From Rhynchopus euleeides (lineage: Eukaryota; Euglenozoa; Diplonemea; Diplonemida; Diplonemidae), in the NCBI GenBank assembly GCA_963210315.1, contig OY723291.1, forward strand, positions 1,550,001 through 1,614,000: a stretch of 64,000 nt of DNA. The letters run 5' to 3'. The translations under genes and the position numbers were made by a program. Under the pieces are notes generated by a model. The model had not been told where the DNA came from. It was given only the letters and a program-made list of their open reading frames with translations, and ran no database searches. Position 1 is the first letter of the stretch, and the number at the start of each line of letters is the position of its first letter. Shown one piece after another: positions 32,899 through 42,836 of the stretch.

Positions 32899-34637
32899 CC
32901 CGGCTGCTCCGGGGGTACGACTATGCGGCGGCCTGGTTTGATTCGACTAGCGGCACGCGCGCTCCAAAAGCCTGTTATGATGGCCAGATCAGCCCTGCGC
33001 CCTCGGACCCCATCGATACCTCGACCCTCCTCGCTGATTTCCCCGACCTAGCCCGACACTTCCGATGTATCTCCCCAGACTTTCTGAAGCAGCATGCAAC
33101 GGAACAGAGTGGTAGGATGCGGGGCCCCACGAACGCACTCCTCACGCCTCTGGTGCCGGACCTTCTGAACGGGCACATCGCCGAACCAGCGCCTCGACAG
33201 GATTCTAAAGCCTCACCGAGGCCCCTCTACTCGGGGGCATTCACCGTCGCAAAGAAGCGGGCGGGTTTCCTGCGCTTTATCCTGAGTTGCAAGCAGCTGA
33301 ACCTGTGTCTGGCGTCTGTGTCCCTGCCTCCGTGCCACCTCCCGTCCTACGCCGAGATCATCGACACCATGATGCGCAACACCCTTTTCTGCGACTTTGA
33401 CTTTGCCAATTTTTTTTTCCAGCTGGAGCTCCCTGCTGAGTCACGACGGTTCTTCTCCTTCAGGGCGGGAAACAAGGTTTTGCGCATGCGTCGCCTGGCC
33501 ATGGGCTACACGGGCAGTCCCCAACTAGCACAGGCAACATCGGTAACACTGGCGGGGGCTGCAGCGAGTGGGGTGGACCACATCACATGGGTAGACAACG
33601 TGCTGTTCGCCTCCACATCTGCGGCGCTGTTACAACGAGCTGCGGAGTCGTTCCGGGCCCTGTGCGGGCGGTATCGGGTGATCATCGGCGACACTACCCC
33701 AATACGCAGTCGGGGGGAATTCCTCGGCATGGAGCTTGACCTGCGGGACAAATGCTGGAGACTGGCCCCTGCGTGGGTCGAGAAGGTGCGTGATGCTGCC
33801 CGCGAACTGGATATGGAGGGTCACCTCCCAATGCGGCTGTGGTGGCGGCTGTGCGGCTGCCTGGTCTGGAGGGCACATGTACTCAAACTCCGGCTGGCGC
33901 ACCTCACAACCATCCTTCGTTGGATGTCTGACACGGCGAGAGCCGGGCGAGCAGAGGCGGGCGAGATGACCGGCGGTTTCTGGGATGCTCCGGCGCTCCT
34001 CCCCATCGAATGCAGGCAAGTCATGAGGACCGAGCTGGCAACGCTTGAGCTGAACGAGTGGCAGATGTGGCAACCCCCTCTGACCAGGCAGGTCGCGGTT
34101 TTTTCGGATGCCAGCAGCTCCGGGTGGGGCTGTGTGGTCGACAATCATGGTTTCTACGGGCCGTTCCCGCCTGATGTGGCCGGCCTCCCCATATATCACA
34201 AGGAGCTGCACGCTGCAGCACGCTTGGCCGGCTTCTGTGTCAGATGGCTGGAGACGCCATGCCACATTGTGCTTTTCATCGACAACACCGCTGTCGTTCA
34301 GGGAGTGAACGCGGGCTACTCCTTAGATGGTTGGGCAGGGAAAGTGATCGGGCAGATCGTCTCCACATTGAGCAATGCGGGATGCTCCTTCGCCGCGAGA
34401 TATGTACATACGTCGTTGAACCCTGCGGATCGGTTCTCCCGGTTCCCCCGGGGGGGGATGGGATGCCGCGTGCCCCTGAGAAGCACGGTGCCTACGGACC
34501 CAAGCGAAGTGCAGACGCTGCCACCGACCGGGGGTGCCCCGACTGCCTGCGGGGACCAGAGGAAACGCAAGTCCGGAACGATGCCCCCTGATGGGGCTCT
34601 TCCACTGGAGAAGCGGCGTGCTATCGGGTCGGGGTGA
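32859..34637 (+). CDS. Reverse transcriptase-RNase H (ORF3 of the retroelement)
   Basis: The start is not definable: the frame has no ATG until 33118 and overlaps the end of ORF2, so expression by -1 frameshifting or reinitiation is likely. RT: FILSCKQLN, then motif A FCDFDFANFFF (about 33390), RMRRLAMGYTGSP, and the catalytic box as WVDN (about 33588) instead of the usual YxDD, so the second Asp is Asn. RNase H follows: VFSDASSSGWG (Asp), YHKELHAA (Glu), LFIDNTAVVQ (Asp) and NPADRFSR (Asp), a complete set. The C-terminus is a charged tail. The frame is intact for about 590 codons, so the copy is young, though the Asn may impair RT. Confidence 0.88.
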   Translation, partial: GGVSGGDGVAVTLTRLLRGYDYAAAWFDSTSGTRAPKACYDGQISPAPSDPIDTSTLLADFPDLARHFRCISPDFLKQHATEQSGRMRGPTNALLTPLVPDLLNGHIAEPAPRQDSKASPRPLYSGAFTVAKKRAGFLRFILSCKQLNLCLASVSLPPCHLPSYAEIIDTMMRNTLFCDFDFANFFFQLELPAESRRFFSFRAGNKVLRMRRLAMGYTGSPQLAQATSVTLAGAAASGVDHITWVDNVLFASTSAALLQRAAESFRALCGRYRVIIGDTTPIRSRGEFLGMELDLRDKCWRLAPAWVEKVRDAARELDMEGHLPMRLWWRLCGCLVWRAHVLKLRLAHLTTILRWMSDTARAGRAEAGEMTGGFWDAPALLPIECRQVMRTELATLELNEWQMWQPPLTRQVAVFSDASSSGWGCVVDNHGFYGPFPPDVAGLPIYHKELHAAARLAGFCVRWLETPCHIVLFIDNTAVVQGVNAGYSLDGWAGKVIGQIVSTLSNAGCSFAARYVHTSLNPADRFSRFPRGGMGCRVPLRSTVPTDPSEVQTLPPTGGAPTACGDQRKRKSGTMPPDGALPLEKRRAIGSG

Positions 34638-35098
34638 GTCTCCCTGAGGGGTTCTCCCGCTTAGCGTGTTGGGTCGTCGGTGCACGGGTGCAGCCCCATG
34701 AGGGGGTCTCCCGCCAAGCGGTTGAGATGCTGTTGGTCCCTGAGTGATGCCTCCTGAAGGGCTCCTCCAAACGCTGCAAGGATGCCGGCTCCTTGAGAAG
34801 ACAGCCACGTCACACCACAGGGTGTGCCGGTCGATGCGATGCGATGCCCCTGATGGGCCTGGCACCACAGTGGAGTCTCCGGGGGGCTTGCCCTGGTACT
34901 CCGGGCAACGCAACACGGTGAAGGTGTCGAAATTCGCGGCCCTTTGTTTTCCTGCTGCGTTTATAAAAGCTGATGTTCGGCTGAGGACTCTCTCCTCCGC
35001 CCCTCGGAGACCCCGATTTGGAACCTCGTGCCAGGCGTTACAGCCCCAGCGCACCCTCCCATGGAAGGGAGCCGGTGCAACAGAGTATTCCCCCGTCC

Positions 35099-35190
35099 CG
35101 GATTTTTTTCGGATTTTTTTTCGATTTTTTTCGGTTGGGGTGGCCACCAGTCCAGGCTGCTGCCCCAGGGTGGCCGGATTTTCGACATGT
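35099..35190. repeat. Right half of the MITE-like repeat split by the retroelement
   Basis: CGGATTTTTTTCGG through GGATTTTCGACATGTC, continuing exactly from the left half at 30481. Confidence 0.85.
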
Positions 35191-35285
35191 CATGGTGCCC
35201 CTGACGACCCCATATTGCGTAGTTTGTGCGTAGTGAAAAGGGGGGGGGGGTCTCATTTTTTGATTTACTCAGCCATTCTCTGTCT

Positions 35286-35492
35286 CTATGCCGGGACCCC
35301 AAACTCAAGGAGTTCTTGCTGTTCCGGGGTCAGTGAGGGTGCAGGCGCTTCAGGTGCTGCAGGTGCTGCAGGTTCTTCAGGTGCTGCAGCGCTGGCAGCC
35401 TTCGGTGCGGGTTTCGACGCAGTCTTTGCAGGTCTCTTTGGGGGTGCCCTTTGGCGCGGTGCCTGCTTCAGCTCGTCGGGTGGAAGCATCAA
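35286..35492 (-). pseudogene. Lys/Ala/Pro-rich coding relic
   Basis: The minus-strand frame encodes a 68-residue Ala/Pro/Lys repeat (PKRPAKTASKPAPKAAS, EEPAAPAAPEAPAP), histone-H1-tail-like in composition. Adjacent to it, a 49-bp direct repeat is present twice (35455-35503 and 35504-35552; GGTGCCTGCTTCAGCTC...TCAACGCATCATTAA), showing local duplication. It may continue the 35573-35890 frame. Confidence 0.35.
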
Positions 35493-35572
35493 CGCATCAT
35501 TAAGCGGTGCCTGCTTCAGCTCCTCCGGGTGGAAGCGTCAACGCATCATTAAGGAAGAAGGAAGCACAGTTG

Positions 35573-35890
35573 CTACGCTTTTTTGCAGCTGCAGGAAACG
35601 ACACCATACCCAACAACAATCCCCAGACCGTCGAGGGAGAGTGGGCGCCTGGATCCCGTGACACAGATCTCTAGTGCCGTTGTGATCCCCTCGGATAACG
35701 TCTCCTGGACGTTGTCAGCGGAGGTTGCCTGTGTGGCGGTGACCTCCGTATACCCCGCGGGATCCAGTGCCAGTAGCGCCTTCTTCAGCTTTTCGTCGAC
35801 CCCTCGGCTGACGCTCTCCTTGATGTCAAGGGCCACCTTCAGGGTGGCACCTCGCAGCGCCCTGAAGGCTGTGATCGTATCATCATTCAC
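35573..35890 (-). CDS. Unknown protein fragment, possibly a transposon gene
   Basis: About 105 residues on the minus strand with good protein character (DTITAFRALRGATLKVALD, DEKLKKALLALDPAGYTEV) and G/C-ending codons. No start context or family identified. Likely a fragment of a mobile-element gene together with 35286-35492. Confidence 0.35.
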   Translation of the reverse strand: MNDDTITAFRALRGATLKVALDIKESVSRGVDEKLKKALLALDPAGYTEVTATQATSADNVQETLSEGITTALEICVTGSRRPLSLDGLGIVVGYGVVSCSCKKA

Positions 35891-36172
35891 AATCTCGAGG
35901 GTGTTCTACGCGGCTCCTGGAACTCACTTCCTTCTCAGGTGTTTCTGGGCATGGGGCAACCTTGCCCAGGTGTTTCTGGAGTCCCGCCCCACATGTCGTG
36001 CGTTCTTTCGTACGGTGTATAGTGAGTTCTGGCAATAATTTTTTGCTCGGTCAGCGCAGTGCCTCCAGTCCTGTCTCAGTAGCCACACAGAAAGGGGGAC
36101 CAAAAAAAACTGGGGGGGGACCAAAAAGCGAGACCCCCCCCCCAGATTGCGTAGTTTGTGCGTAGTGAAAAA

Positions 36173-36874
36173 GGGGTAAATCAGGGGCACCAATCAGGGG
36201 ATAAGATAGGTCTGGTTTTCCGGTTTTCAAAACCAGGGTTTCCCGGTTCCCGGTTTTCTGGGAAAAAAAAAAGGTCGGTCTCATTTTTGGCGGTTTTTCT
36301 TGTGACTTTGGGACAGTAAAACAGTCAGAAAAAACGCCATAAAAAAATAGAAAGTGACCCCATCGTGATCCGCACAGAGCTCAAATAGTCCAAAGAAGGC
36401 AGAGAAGCGGAGAAGAAAAATGGACCTAGCGGATGGCCCGGTGGGTGGTGACCTCGTCATGCAGGTCTCTTCTGTTTTGAAGGTGCACACATGGTGGACT
36501 CCAGCCACCATGTCTAAGAGGGTGTCTAAGACTGCAGTCTGGAGGGCTGAGACGAGAACACGAACGACTTTCAAGCAGTCTTGAAGGTCGCCAAGCCTAT
36601 TGGGGGCAACTAACAGATGAGATTTGTTTGTTGCCTGTCGTCACAGCTAGGTGCCCATCTCCTCGATAACGGAATGTGTGCAGAGATCTCGTGGACCCTT
36701 TGGCCATTCTGTCGTGCACCCACTCCACCCACAACGCACACCTGTCACGAGTGGTCGCTCCCCCGTCCTCCTCCACCCTGAAGGTTGAACCCTCAAGGAC
36801 CAGTGATCTCCTGCTGGCCGGGCTGCGATACAGCGAAGCCTTCCTACTTACAAGCGAATCCAGACTGTAGTGAA
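36173..36874. other. No feature seen
   Basis: Low-complexity AT-rich stretches followed by unremarkable sequence; no gene supported. Confidence 0.35.
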
Positions 36875-36935
36875 CAGATGTTCACTACCGTGGCCTCCGG
36901 CGGCTGGGGGGCTCCGCCCCCCAGACCCCCCTGTG
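36875..36935. repeat. Hairpin repeat, single copy
   Basis: CAGATGTTCACTACCGTGG then the GGGGGGCTCCGCCCCCC hairpin, identical in core to 19546 and 52955. Confidence 0.9.
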
Positions 36936-37171
36936 TAAAAGCATTGCACCAGACCGGTTTTTTGGTCGAGAGTCCAAACTTTCAAAGCAGCTGCTGCGCC
37001 TGCCCCACCAAGCAGCCTCAGTACGACAGGACGCGCGCAGGCACCGGGCCTTCTCAGACTCTGGGAGGGTTTGCGCGGGTCGCGCGCGCCGAAGGCGCGC
37101 GCGAAAAATTTTCAAAACCAGAAAAACCGGAAAACGGCGCCAGAAAAAAAGTCTATCTTATACCCTGCACC

Positions 37172-37366
37172 AATGTCGAAAAAAAAAATTTTTTGGCCGA
37201 AAAAAAAATTTTTTTTTTCGGCCGACTAAACCGAAAATCGGGCCCTCTGGGGTGCCACACCGATATTTTTCGGATTTTTTTCGGATTTTTTTCCGATTTT
37301 TTTCGGTTGGGGTGGCCACCAGTCCAGGCTGCTGCCCCAGGGTGGCCGGATTTTCGACATGTCGAA
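37172..37366. repeat. TCGACATGTCGA MITE-like repeat, copy
   Basis: Near-identical to 28972-29182 except for homopolymer lengths; the left palindrome is damaged (CAATGTCGAAA). Confidence 0.85.
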
Positions 37367-38586
37367 GGAGGATGTATAACGAACTGTAAATTCTGTAAAA
37401 TTTTGTAAAAAATGGGGGGATTTTTTGGAAAAATGGCCAAAAAAAGAGTGTGGGGAGTTGGGTCCAGTTTAGCAAAGTCCGTGTATTTGGACGCGGCCCC
37501 TCAGATAAGGAAGCCGCGTCTCAGGTGCGATATGGGGTGTTGGAGAATTTCAGGGTTCGGCCCGAAATTCCCGTTCGAACCGCTATCCCAGGTCCGACTC
37601 AAAACTGTGCTGGGCTCTCGGAGACGGGAGCCCGAAAGCGGGAAGACCAAGCCAATTGTTTTTCCGTGCGAGGATCACTCCTCGACACTGTGTGGAAGCC
37701 CTGCAGGGCACATCCATGAGACGCATCACAACAGAAGGGACAGAAGAACATGAGGCCACGAGGAAGCTGGCCGTGTATCGCAAAGTTTTCGACAACGTAG
37801 CATGCCCGAGAGGAACGTTCTTCCCGTTCCCATTCAGGGTACGGTACACCTGAGGACAACAAAAGACGGTCACCTTGCAGGCGGGGCAACGCCTGCATGA
37901 ACGCAGATAAAATTGCAGGATACGTTCCCTGCATCAGGAGCCGGTTGTCAAGCCTCCCGTGTTGCAGTTGTAGGGCTCCGAATAACACCCAGTTTCATCG
38001 GACCGTAACGAGGATCTTGGCATCGACGAGCCACAGACTGTGACACTTTACAGTCGGAATCGCGTCCGACACCTGGTAGGCATTGCCATGCCGATGGAAG
38101 GCCCCCCCAGCCCATGGGGGGCCCGGGGTCTCAGACGGTGGGAGGCACTCCAGAGTGGCGTGTGGCCTCCGACCGGCGCGGACTGCGCTACAACACCGCA
38201 ACCGAGGGCACCTGCAACTACATTTGGATGCGGGACACGGCATCTTCTGAGATGCTCGGCGGGAAGAGGGGGTCTCTCTGTACCTCCTAGGGAAAGCGGA
38301 CAGAACGAGGTAGGCACTCGGAGATGGAGCCGAGAGGGGCGGACGGGGGTTCTTTCAGGCAGCGCCGCAACAGCGAGAAGAACACGTGCAACCCCAGAAC
38401 ATGAGGCGCCGTGACGGAGCAACAGGAGAAAACCATAAAAACAGGGCGTCCGGACGACAGACAGGCACGGGACTGGAAACGCAAACAAACAGACAGCCGA
38501 AAAGAAGTCGAAGTGAAACGGTTGTACAAAGGGCTCGGCTTTACCGACGTCCTTCGTACAGAGTGAAACGACGACGCCGCCGAAGG
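37367..38586. other. Intergenic, no supported gene
   Basis: Contains the inverted dispersed module at 37436-37482. Open frames are short and motif-free on both strands. Confidence 0.35.
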
Positions 38587-38943
38587 GCGGCGGAAAATTT
38601 TTTGGGGTGTTTTTGGGTGAAAATCTGGGCAACCTGGGCCCTTTGGGACCACATAGGCCAGGAAAGGCCAAAATTTTCGACTTTTTTCGGAAATTTTCCG
38701 ATTTTTCACAGTGTGGCAGTCCGCAGACACAGATTTTCGGGTCAGAAAAAAAAATTTTTTTTCGACCCAAAAATTTCGGATTTTTTTCCGGAGGGTGTAT
38801 GGTGACCATCCCGGAAATCCGAAAAAAACCTGATTTTTCCTGATTTTCGGATTTTTCTCGAAATTCGCCCTTGTGTCAACCAGTGGCAAATTTTTCGGAA
38901 AATCGGGAAAAAACAGGAAAATCCGGAAAATCATACACCCTCC
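38587..38943. repeat. Roughly 357-bp direct repeat, intact (empty-site) copy
   Basis: Unit running from GGCGGAAAATTTTTTGGGG to ATCATACACCCTCC. It is repeated immediately downstream (38964-39217 + 41594-41696), where the CACGG element copy 2 interrupts it. Confidence 0.9.
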
Positions 38944-38963
38944 TAGTGTCTGGGGGGTGATAT

Positions 38964-39217
38964 GGCGGGAAAATTTTTGGGGTGTTTTTGGGTGAAAATC
39001 CGGGCAACCTGGGCCCTTTGGGACCACATAGGCCAGGAAAGGCCAAAATTTTCGACTTTTTTCGGAAATTTTCCGATTTTTCACAGTGTGGCAGTCCGCA
39101 GACACAGATTTTCGGGTCAGAAAAAAAATTTTTTTTTCGACCCAAAAATTTCGGATTTTTTTCCGGAGGGTGTATGGTGACCATCCCGGAAATCCGAAAA
39201 AAACCTGATTTTTCCTG
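38964..39217. repeat. Second copy of the 357-bp repeat, left part
   Basis: Matches 38590-38841, ends at ...TTTTTCCTG, then the transposon begins. The remainder is at 41594-41696. Confidence 0.9.
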
Positions 39218-39532
39218 CACGGTGGACTCCAGCGGCCCTAGCGGGAGTCTGGGAGCGGGAGTCTGAGCGGGTGTCAAAGACTCCCGCTAGCGGGAGTCTA
39301 TACTCCCGCTAGGGGGAGTCTGACTCCCCCTAGCGGGAGTCTTTTCACCTATTTTCATCCATTTTTCCCATGATATAGTTACAGTCTACTGGCGTGGGGG
39401 GTAAAATCATGGTGGAAGAGGGATGGGGAGGGGCTTGTTTTGCTTCTGTCAGTTTCCCCGGACTCTGGACTACCTACCTATCCTCCTGGTAGCGGCTGCA
39501 CCTGCGGAGGTGAGCGGTTAGAATTTGAGGTG

Positions 39533-40669
39533 TCAAAGTGCGGCCATCGCCTGTCGTAGTTGTGTTACACCTTGGGCAAGACAAGCCATCCTGCAGGCCT
39601 CATCTTCTTCGTCAGAACTGTCATCCCCCTCCTGCTGTGCGCGTTGGTCAAGCGTGCTCAAAGTCGCCTCGGATGACACGAATGGTGTGAAAGTCGCCCC
39701 CAGCGGGATTGGCATTTTGCACAAGCAGAGCGATAATTTGCGGTGTCCTTCGGGGAACCGGAACAGGAAGTAGGGCGCGCTGATGGGTTCAACGAAGTCC
39801 TGTGTGTTGCAGTGCACAAACCCCTTCTGCAGCTGTGTCAACTGTGTGCAAAGAACATACACAGCCAATCTATGAGCGTGTCGGGTGTGCAGACACGGAC
39901 ACAGAATGACTTCTCTATACCCGAGGATCCCGTCCTGCGACAGGTGCGCAACCTTCCAAGGCATGCCCGATGCGCGCCGCTTCTCTTCTGCCATCGCAAG
40001 ATCTCTCTCGTAAGTTGCGGAGCTGGCGATTGTAACGGCATCTTTCTTGCGATGTCCGTTCTCTGCTTCTTCAAATTTGTCGTTGTTCTGCAGAGGCACT
40101 GCATCTTCTGGAGCCCACCAATGATGGAGACTGTGTACGTAGGCATTGCGCGTTGATCCCTTTTCGGCATGCTCCATCAACCAGTGAAATATATGCCCTG
40201 AGATCCGAGCACGCAAGAAGGGAATCCGGGCTGACTCATCCTTGCATCCCCAGAAGTGCCAGGGGATGTCTGCATACCGGAAATGCATGAGGTCTGCAAG
40301 GGAGACAAAGAGGTAGCGGAACAAGCCCTTGTAGGTGTGTCCTGTGACAGGCAAGCACGACCTTCCGGAACTGAGCACCTGTCCCATTCTGCGACACATT
40401 CAGTGCAAGGTTTGTACAGGTCTTGTCGAATATTTTTTTGTTGTCTCATCCAGTACCCTGATCAGCCGCATGGCGAGCCCCTTGCAGTCATGGAGTGCTG
40501 GGGTGACGTAGCGGGCATTGGGAAGCACACCTGCCAAGAGGGAGGGGTAGCCAGCCTCTTTTATCTCAGAGAGAGTCAGGTGCGGGTATCGATGCACCTG
40601 TTGATACCAGCGTTCTTCTGGGATGTCGCACAGTGAGCATCGGTGCCCTCGCCCCCCGCATCGCCTCAT
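39533..40669 (-). CDS. Main protein of the CACGG element (one in-frame TGA)
   Basis: A minus-strand frame of 378 sense codons split by TGA at 40402-40400. The upstream part (40669-40403, 89 residues) includes SLCDIPEERWYQQVHRYPHL and ALHDCKGLAMRLIRVLDE. The downstream part (288 residues, ATG right after the TGA) includes YADIPWHFWGCKDESARIP, HSLHHWW, an acidic tail (DDSSDEEDE) and CLAQGVTQLRQAM. Protein-like composition on both sides of the TGA suggests one original gene. The LHDCKG...RLI stretch loosely recalls the LHDxxLG-type motif of CACTA/KDZ transposases, but no DDE triad is assigned. TGA could be recent damage, recoding, or the element could use the downstream ATG. Confidence 0.5.
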
Positions 40670-40934
40670 TGTTGCCCACTGCTGATCTATACTCCCGCTA
40701 GCGGGAGTTGGACTCCCCCTAGTTGAGACTCCCGAAAAGGGTTAAACCCGGTAGTGGTACCCTACCCCCGCTGGAGTACACCGTGCAAGGCCGGATCAGC
40801 CCACGGGTGGGTTTGAGGAAGAAATCTGGGGGGGCAAATTTTGCTGCGACTTCCGGTTTCACCCGGCCGAACTCCAGCATCTATCCAGACCCACGGTGCC
40901 AAGCCGTTCGCCCGTGTCGCGATCATTCGCGGCT

Positions 40935-41315
40935 TCAGGCTGCCCCCGACGACACGTTTGTATCCTGCACCTTGCCATACTTCGCCTCCACCTTGTATAT
41001 GACGGAGAGCGCCCTCCTTCCGCATCGTTGCGACTTCCCTGACAGCGAACTTATCCATGTCAGGGAAGACATGGCGATGATTGCGTTGGCCACCTGGGTG
41101 CTGTGCTTGTGGAGCTCCTTGTTCAACACCGTTGCTAGGAGCCTTCTAATGGATCCCAGTGTCAGCACACTGCCCCCTTTTTTAACAGGGAAGGCCGTGC
41201 AAAAATCATGCACAATGTTCGTCGCCTCCGCAGCCTCGGGACTCTCTGCGCTCTTCTTCTTCTTAATCGACTTTGCCGCCGGCTTCGCTGCCGGCTTCGT
41301 TGTCGTCTTCCCCAT
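40935..41315 (-). CDS. Small basic protein carried by the CACGG element
   Basis: 126 residues. An N-terminal tail of Lys/Ala/Pro repeats (KPAAKPAAKSIKKKK) is followed by a compact helical domain (GGSVLTLGSIRRLLATVL, VANAIIAMSSL, RRALSVIYKVEAKYG). Tail-plus-helices and the ending VIYKVEAKYG recall a histone-fold protein, but similarity is weak and I do not assign a family. DNA-binding is likely from charge. Copy 1 retains only the tail and the first helix. It is read from the right end of the element inward, in the same direction as the main protein. Confidence 0.5.
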   Translation of the reverse strand: MGKTTTKPAAKPAAKSIKKKKSAESPEAAEATNIVHDFCTAFPVKKGGSVLTLGSIRRLLATVLNKELHKHSTQVANAIIAMSSLTWISSLSGKSQRCGRRALSVIYKVEAKYGKVQDTNVSSGAA

Positions 41316-41593
41316 TTTTGTGAATCAGGTCTGCGAGCTGGGATGGGTGGAAACGTCCGTTTGGTGTGTGTGTGTGTGGCTGTACTTCAGTGACGAGTGC
41401 CACATTGCATAGGTATCATGGGAAAAATGAGTGAAAATAGGTGAAAAGACTCCCGCTAGGGGGAGTCAGACTCCCGCTAGCGGGAGTATAGACTCCCGCT
41501 AGCGGGAGTCTATACTCCCGCTAGCGGGAGTTGGACTCCCCCTAGTTGAGACTCCCGAAAAGGGTTACCCTACCCCCGCTGGAGTCCACCGTG

Positions 41594-41696
41594 TGATTTT
41601 CGGATTTTTCTCGAAATTCGCCCTTGTGTCAACCAGTGGCAAATTTTTCGGAAAATCGGGAAAAAACAGGAAAATCCGGAAAATCATACACCCTCC
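41594..41696. repeat. Second copy of the 357-bp repeat, right part
   Basis: Continues exactly from 39217 when the transposon and one TG are removed; identical to 38842-38943. Confidence 0.9.
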
Positions 41697-41776
41697 GAAA
41701 AAAAATTTTTATCTCCCTAAAATAATGTTCTCTCATCAAAATAGCCTGCGGCCCTGCAAGATAAGAAGATTATTTA

Positions 41777-42530
41777 CAGGGGGGGGTCGAATAAACGTAC
41801 TTAGTTGAATAGTAGTACTTAGCCGAATAGTAGTACTTATTTTTTTGGGGCTCTGGGGCACGTTGGGCCGTTGAATACAAGTACTTACTTTGCCCACCCG
41901 TTTTTTTGGGAAGTATCTCGTTTTTTTTGAGATTTTCTTTTTGGAGGACCGCCTGCCAGTGGAGGGGGCACACAAATCCACAAACTTTGGGGCAAGGAAT
42001 GGGGACAAGGTCTATTGGTGCCACTTCGGGGAACCAGGGTGCATGGGCCCCGCAAACCCGCAAGCTCATGCGGTCCAGAGGCATCAGAACCACTGCTGAA
42101 GCCCGCCGCGCATTCCCTCAGCTACGGCGTCCGCAGTCCCCACCACCACCGCCCCAGACAAAGCTCACCGTAGACCTGTGACATCCACCAACAGGGCCAA
42201 TATCTTCGGCTGGTGTCGATATAGTGACGACGTCGGATGCTTTCATCTGCTCACGGAATGCCTCAAGAGGATGGGCCACAGCCAGGCGCTCCCCGGCCTT
42301 CCTTCAACGAAGTGATCTGGGCCAGGGCACGCAGCAGTGACCAGCGCGCCCCTGGTGGACCAAATAGCCCCGCAGAGCCCCTGCAAACAGTGTTTTTAGG
42401 AAAAGTTGAATAGACGTACTACGTACGTCTATTCGCTCGCAACGTATTTTATACTTTTTTGGCGAGGTCGATTTAGGCCCGCCCGTTCGCCGAATAGTAG
42501 TACTTAGTACGTTTATTTGACCCCCCCCTG
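41777..42530. mobile_element. Element X inside Y, CAGGGGGGGG ends, TA duplication
   Basis: Left end CAGGGGGGGGTCGAATAAAC, right end GTTTATTTGACCCCCCCCTG, flanked by TA (41775-41776, 42531-42532). Subterminal GAATAGTAGTACTTA repeats and a GACGTACTACGTACGTC palindrome (about 42413) are present. It resembles the 6701-8223 element in poly-G ends, TA target and palindromic subtermini. Confidence 0.8.
41890..42099 (+). CDS. Small ORF in element X with a C-C-H-H pattern
   Basis: 69 residues from an ATG at 41890. The second half reads YWCHFGEPGCMGPANPQAH then AVQRHQNHC, spacing like a C2H2-type finger. Upstream residues are Phe-rich and doubtful. It may be the remains of a DNA-binding protein of the element. 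Confidence 0.3.
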   Translation: MPTRFFGKYLVFFEIFFLEDRLPVEGAHKSTNFGARNGDKVYWCHFGEPGCMGPANPQAHAVQRHQNHC

Positions 42531-42836
42531 TAATCCTCCACCAGCACAACGTTGAAAACGTGCAGTAGATTTTTCGAACCCCATAAAGTTAGATTATTTG
42601 ACGGTAAAATAATGTTGACTCTCCTTCACGCAAGTTCCTTACAAGCTGTTAAGAAAAGCTGGCATTATTGCCTCACAGGGGAAGTCACCTTAAAAAAAAG
42701 TCGGCCAAAATAAAACAATGTCTTTAGGCAGGTCGAAACAATCTAAATTACTTCACTGTAAACCTATGCGTGATCTGGGGTCCCTGCAGTCCAACAAATC
42801 TGCACATTATTTTACTGTAAAATAATCTAACTTTAT

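Larger units (their letters stand above)
30482..35098 (+). mobile_element. Tyrosine-recombinase retroelement (DIRS/Ngaro/VIPER-like)
   Basis: Three ORFs in the order gag-like (30626-31663), tyrosine recombinase (31752-32898) and RT-RNase H (to 34637), all on the + strand. This order is the one described for VIPER elements of trypanosomes; classical DIRS/PAT elements put the recombinase last. The boundaries come from the interrupted repeat: removing 30482-35098 restores its consensus with no duplicated or lost bases, as expected for recombinase-mediated insertion. Split terminal repeats could not be identified. A run of degenerate CCTGA(T/A)GGG(G/C)CT-type hairpin motifs lies downstream of RNase H (34588-34860). 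Confidence 0.88.
35212..36172. repeat. Direct repeat pair flanking coding relics
   Basis: ATTGCGTAGTTTGTGCGTAG followed by TGAAAA occurs at 35212-35237 and 36146-36171, with poly-G/C context nearby at both places. The pair brackets the two minus-strand coding relics and may mark a duplicated element edge. Confidence 0.5.
39218..41593. mobile_element. CACGG-ended DNA transposon, copy 2, TG duplication
   Basis: The same 18-bp inverted ends as copy 1. TG at 39216-39217 is duplicated at 41594-41595. The empty site (CCTGATTTTCGG, in 38587-38943) proves both boundaries. Subterminal GACTCCCGCTAGCGGGAGTC palindromes are abundant. A second right end (CCGCTGGAGTACACCGTG) lies internally at 40769-40786, so this copy is composite. 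Encodes two minus-strand proteins. No recognised transposase core. Confidence 0.9.
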
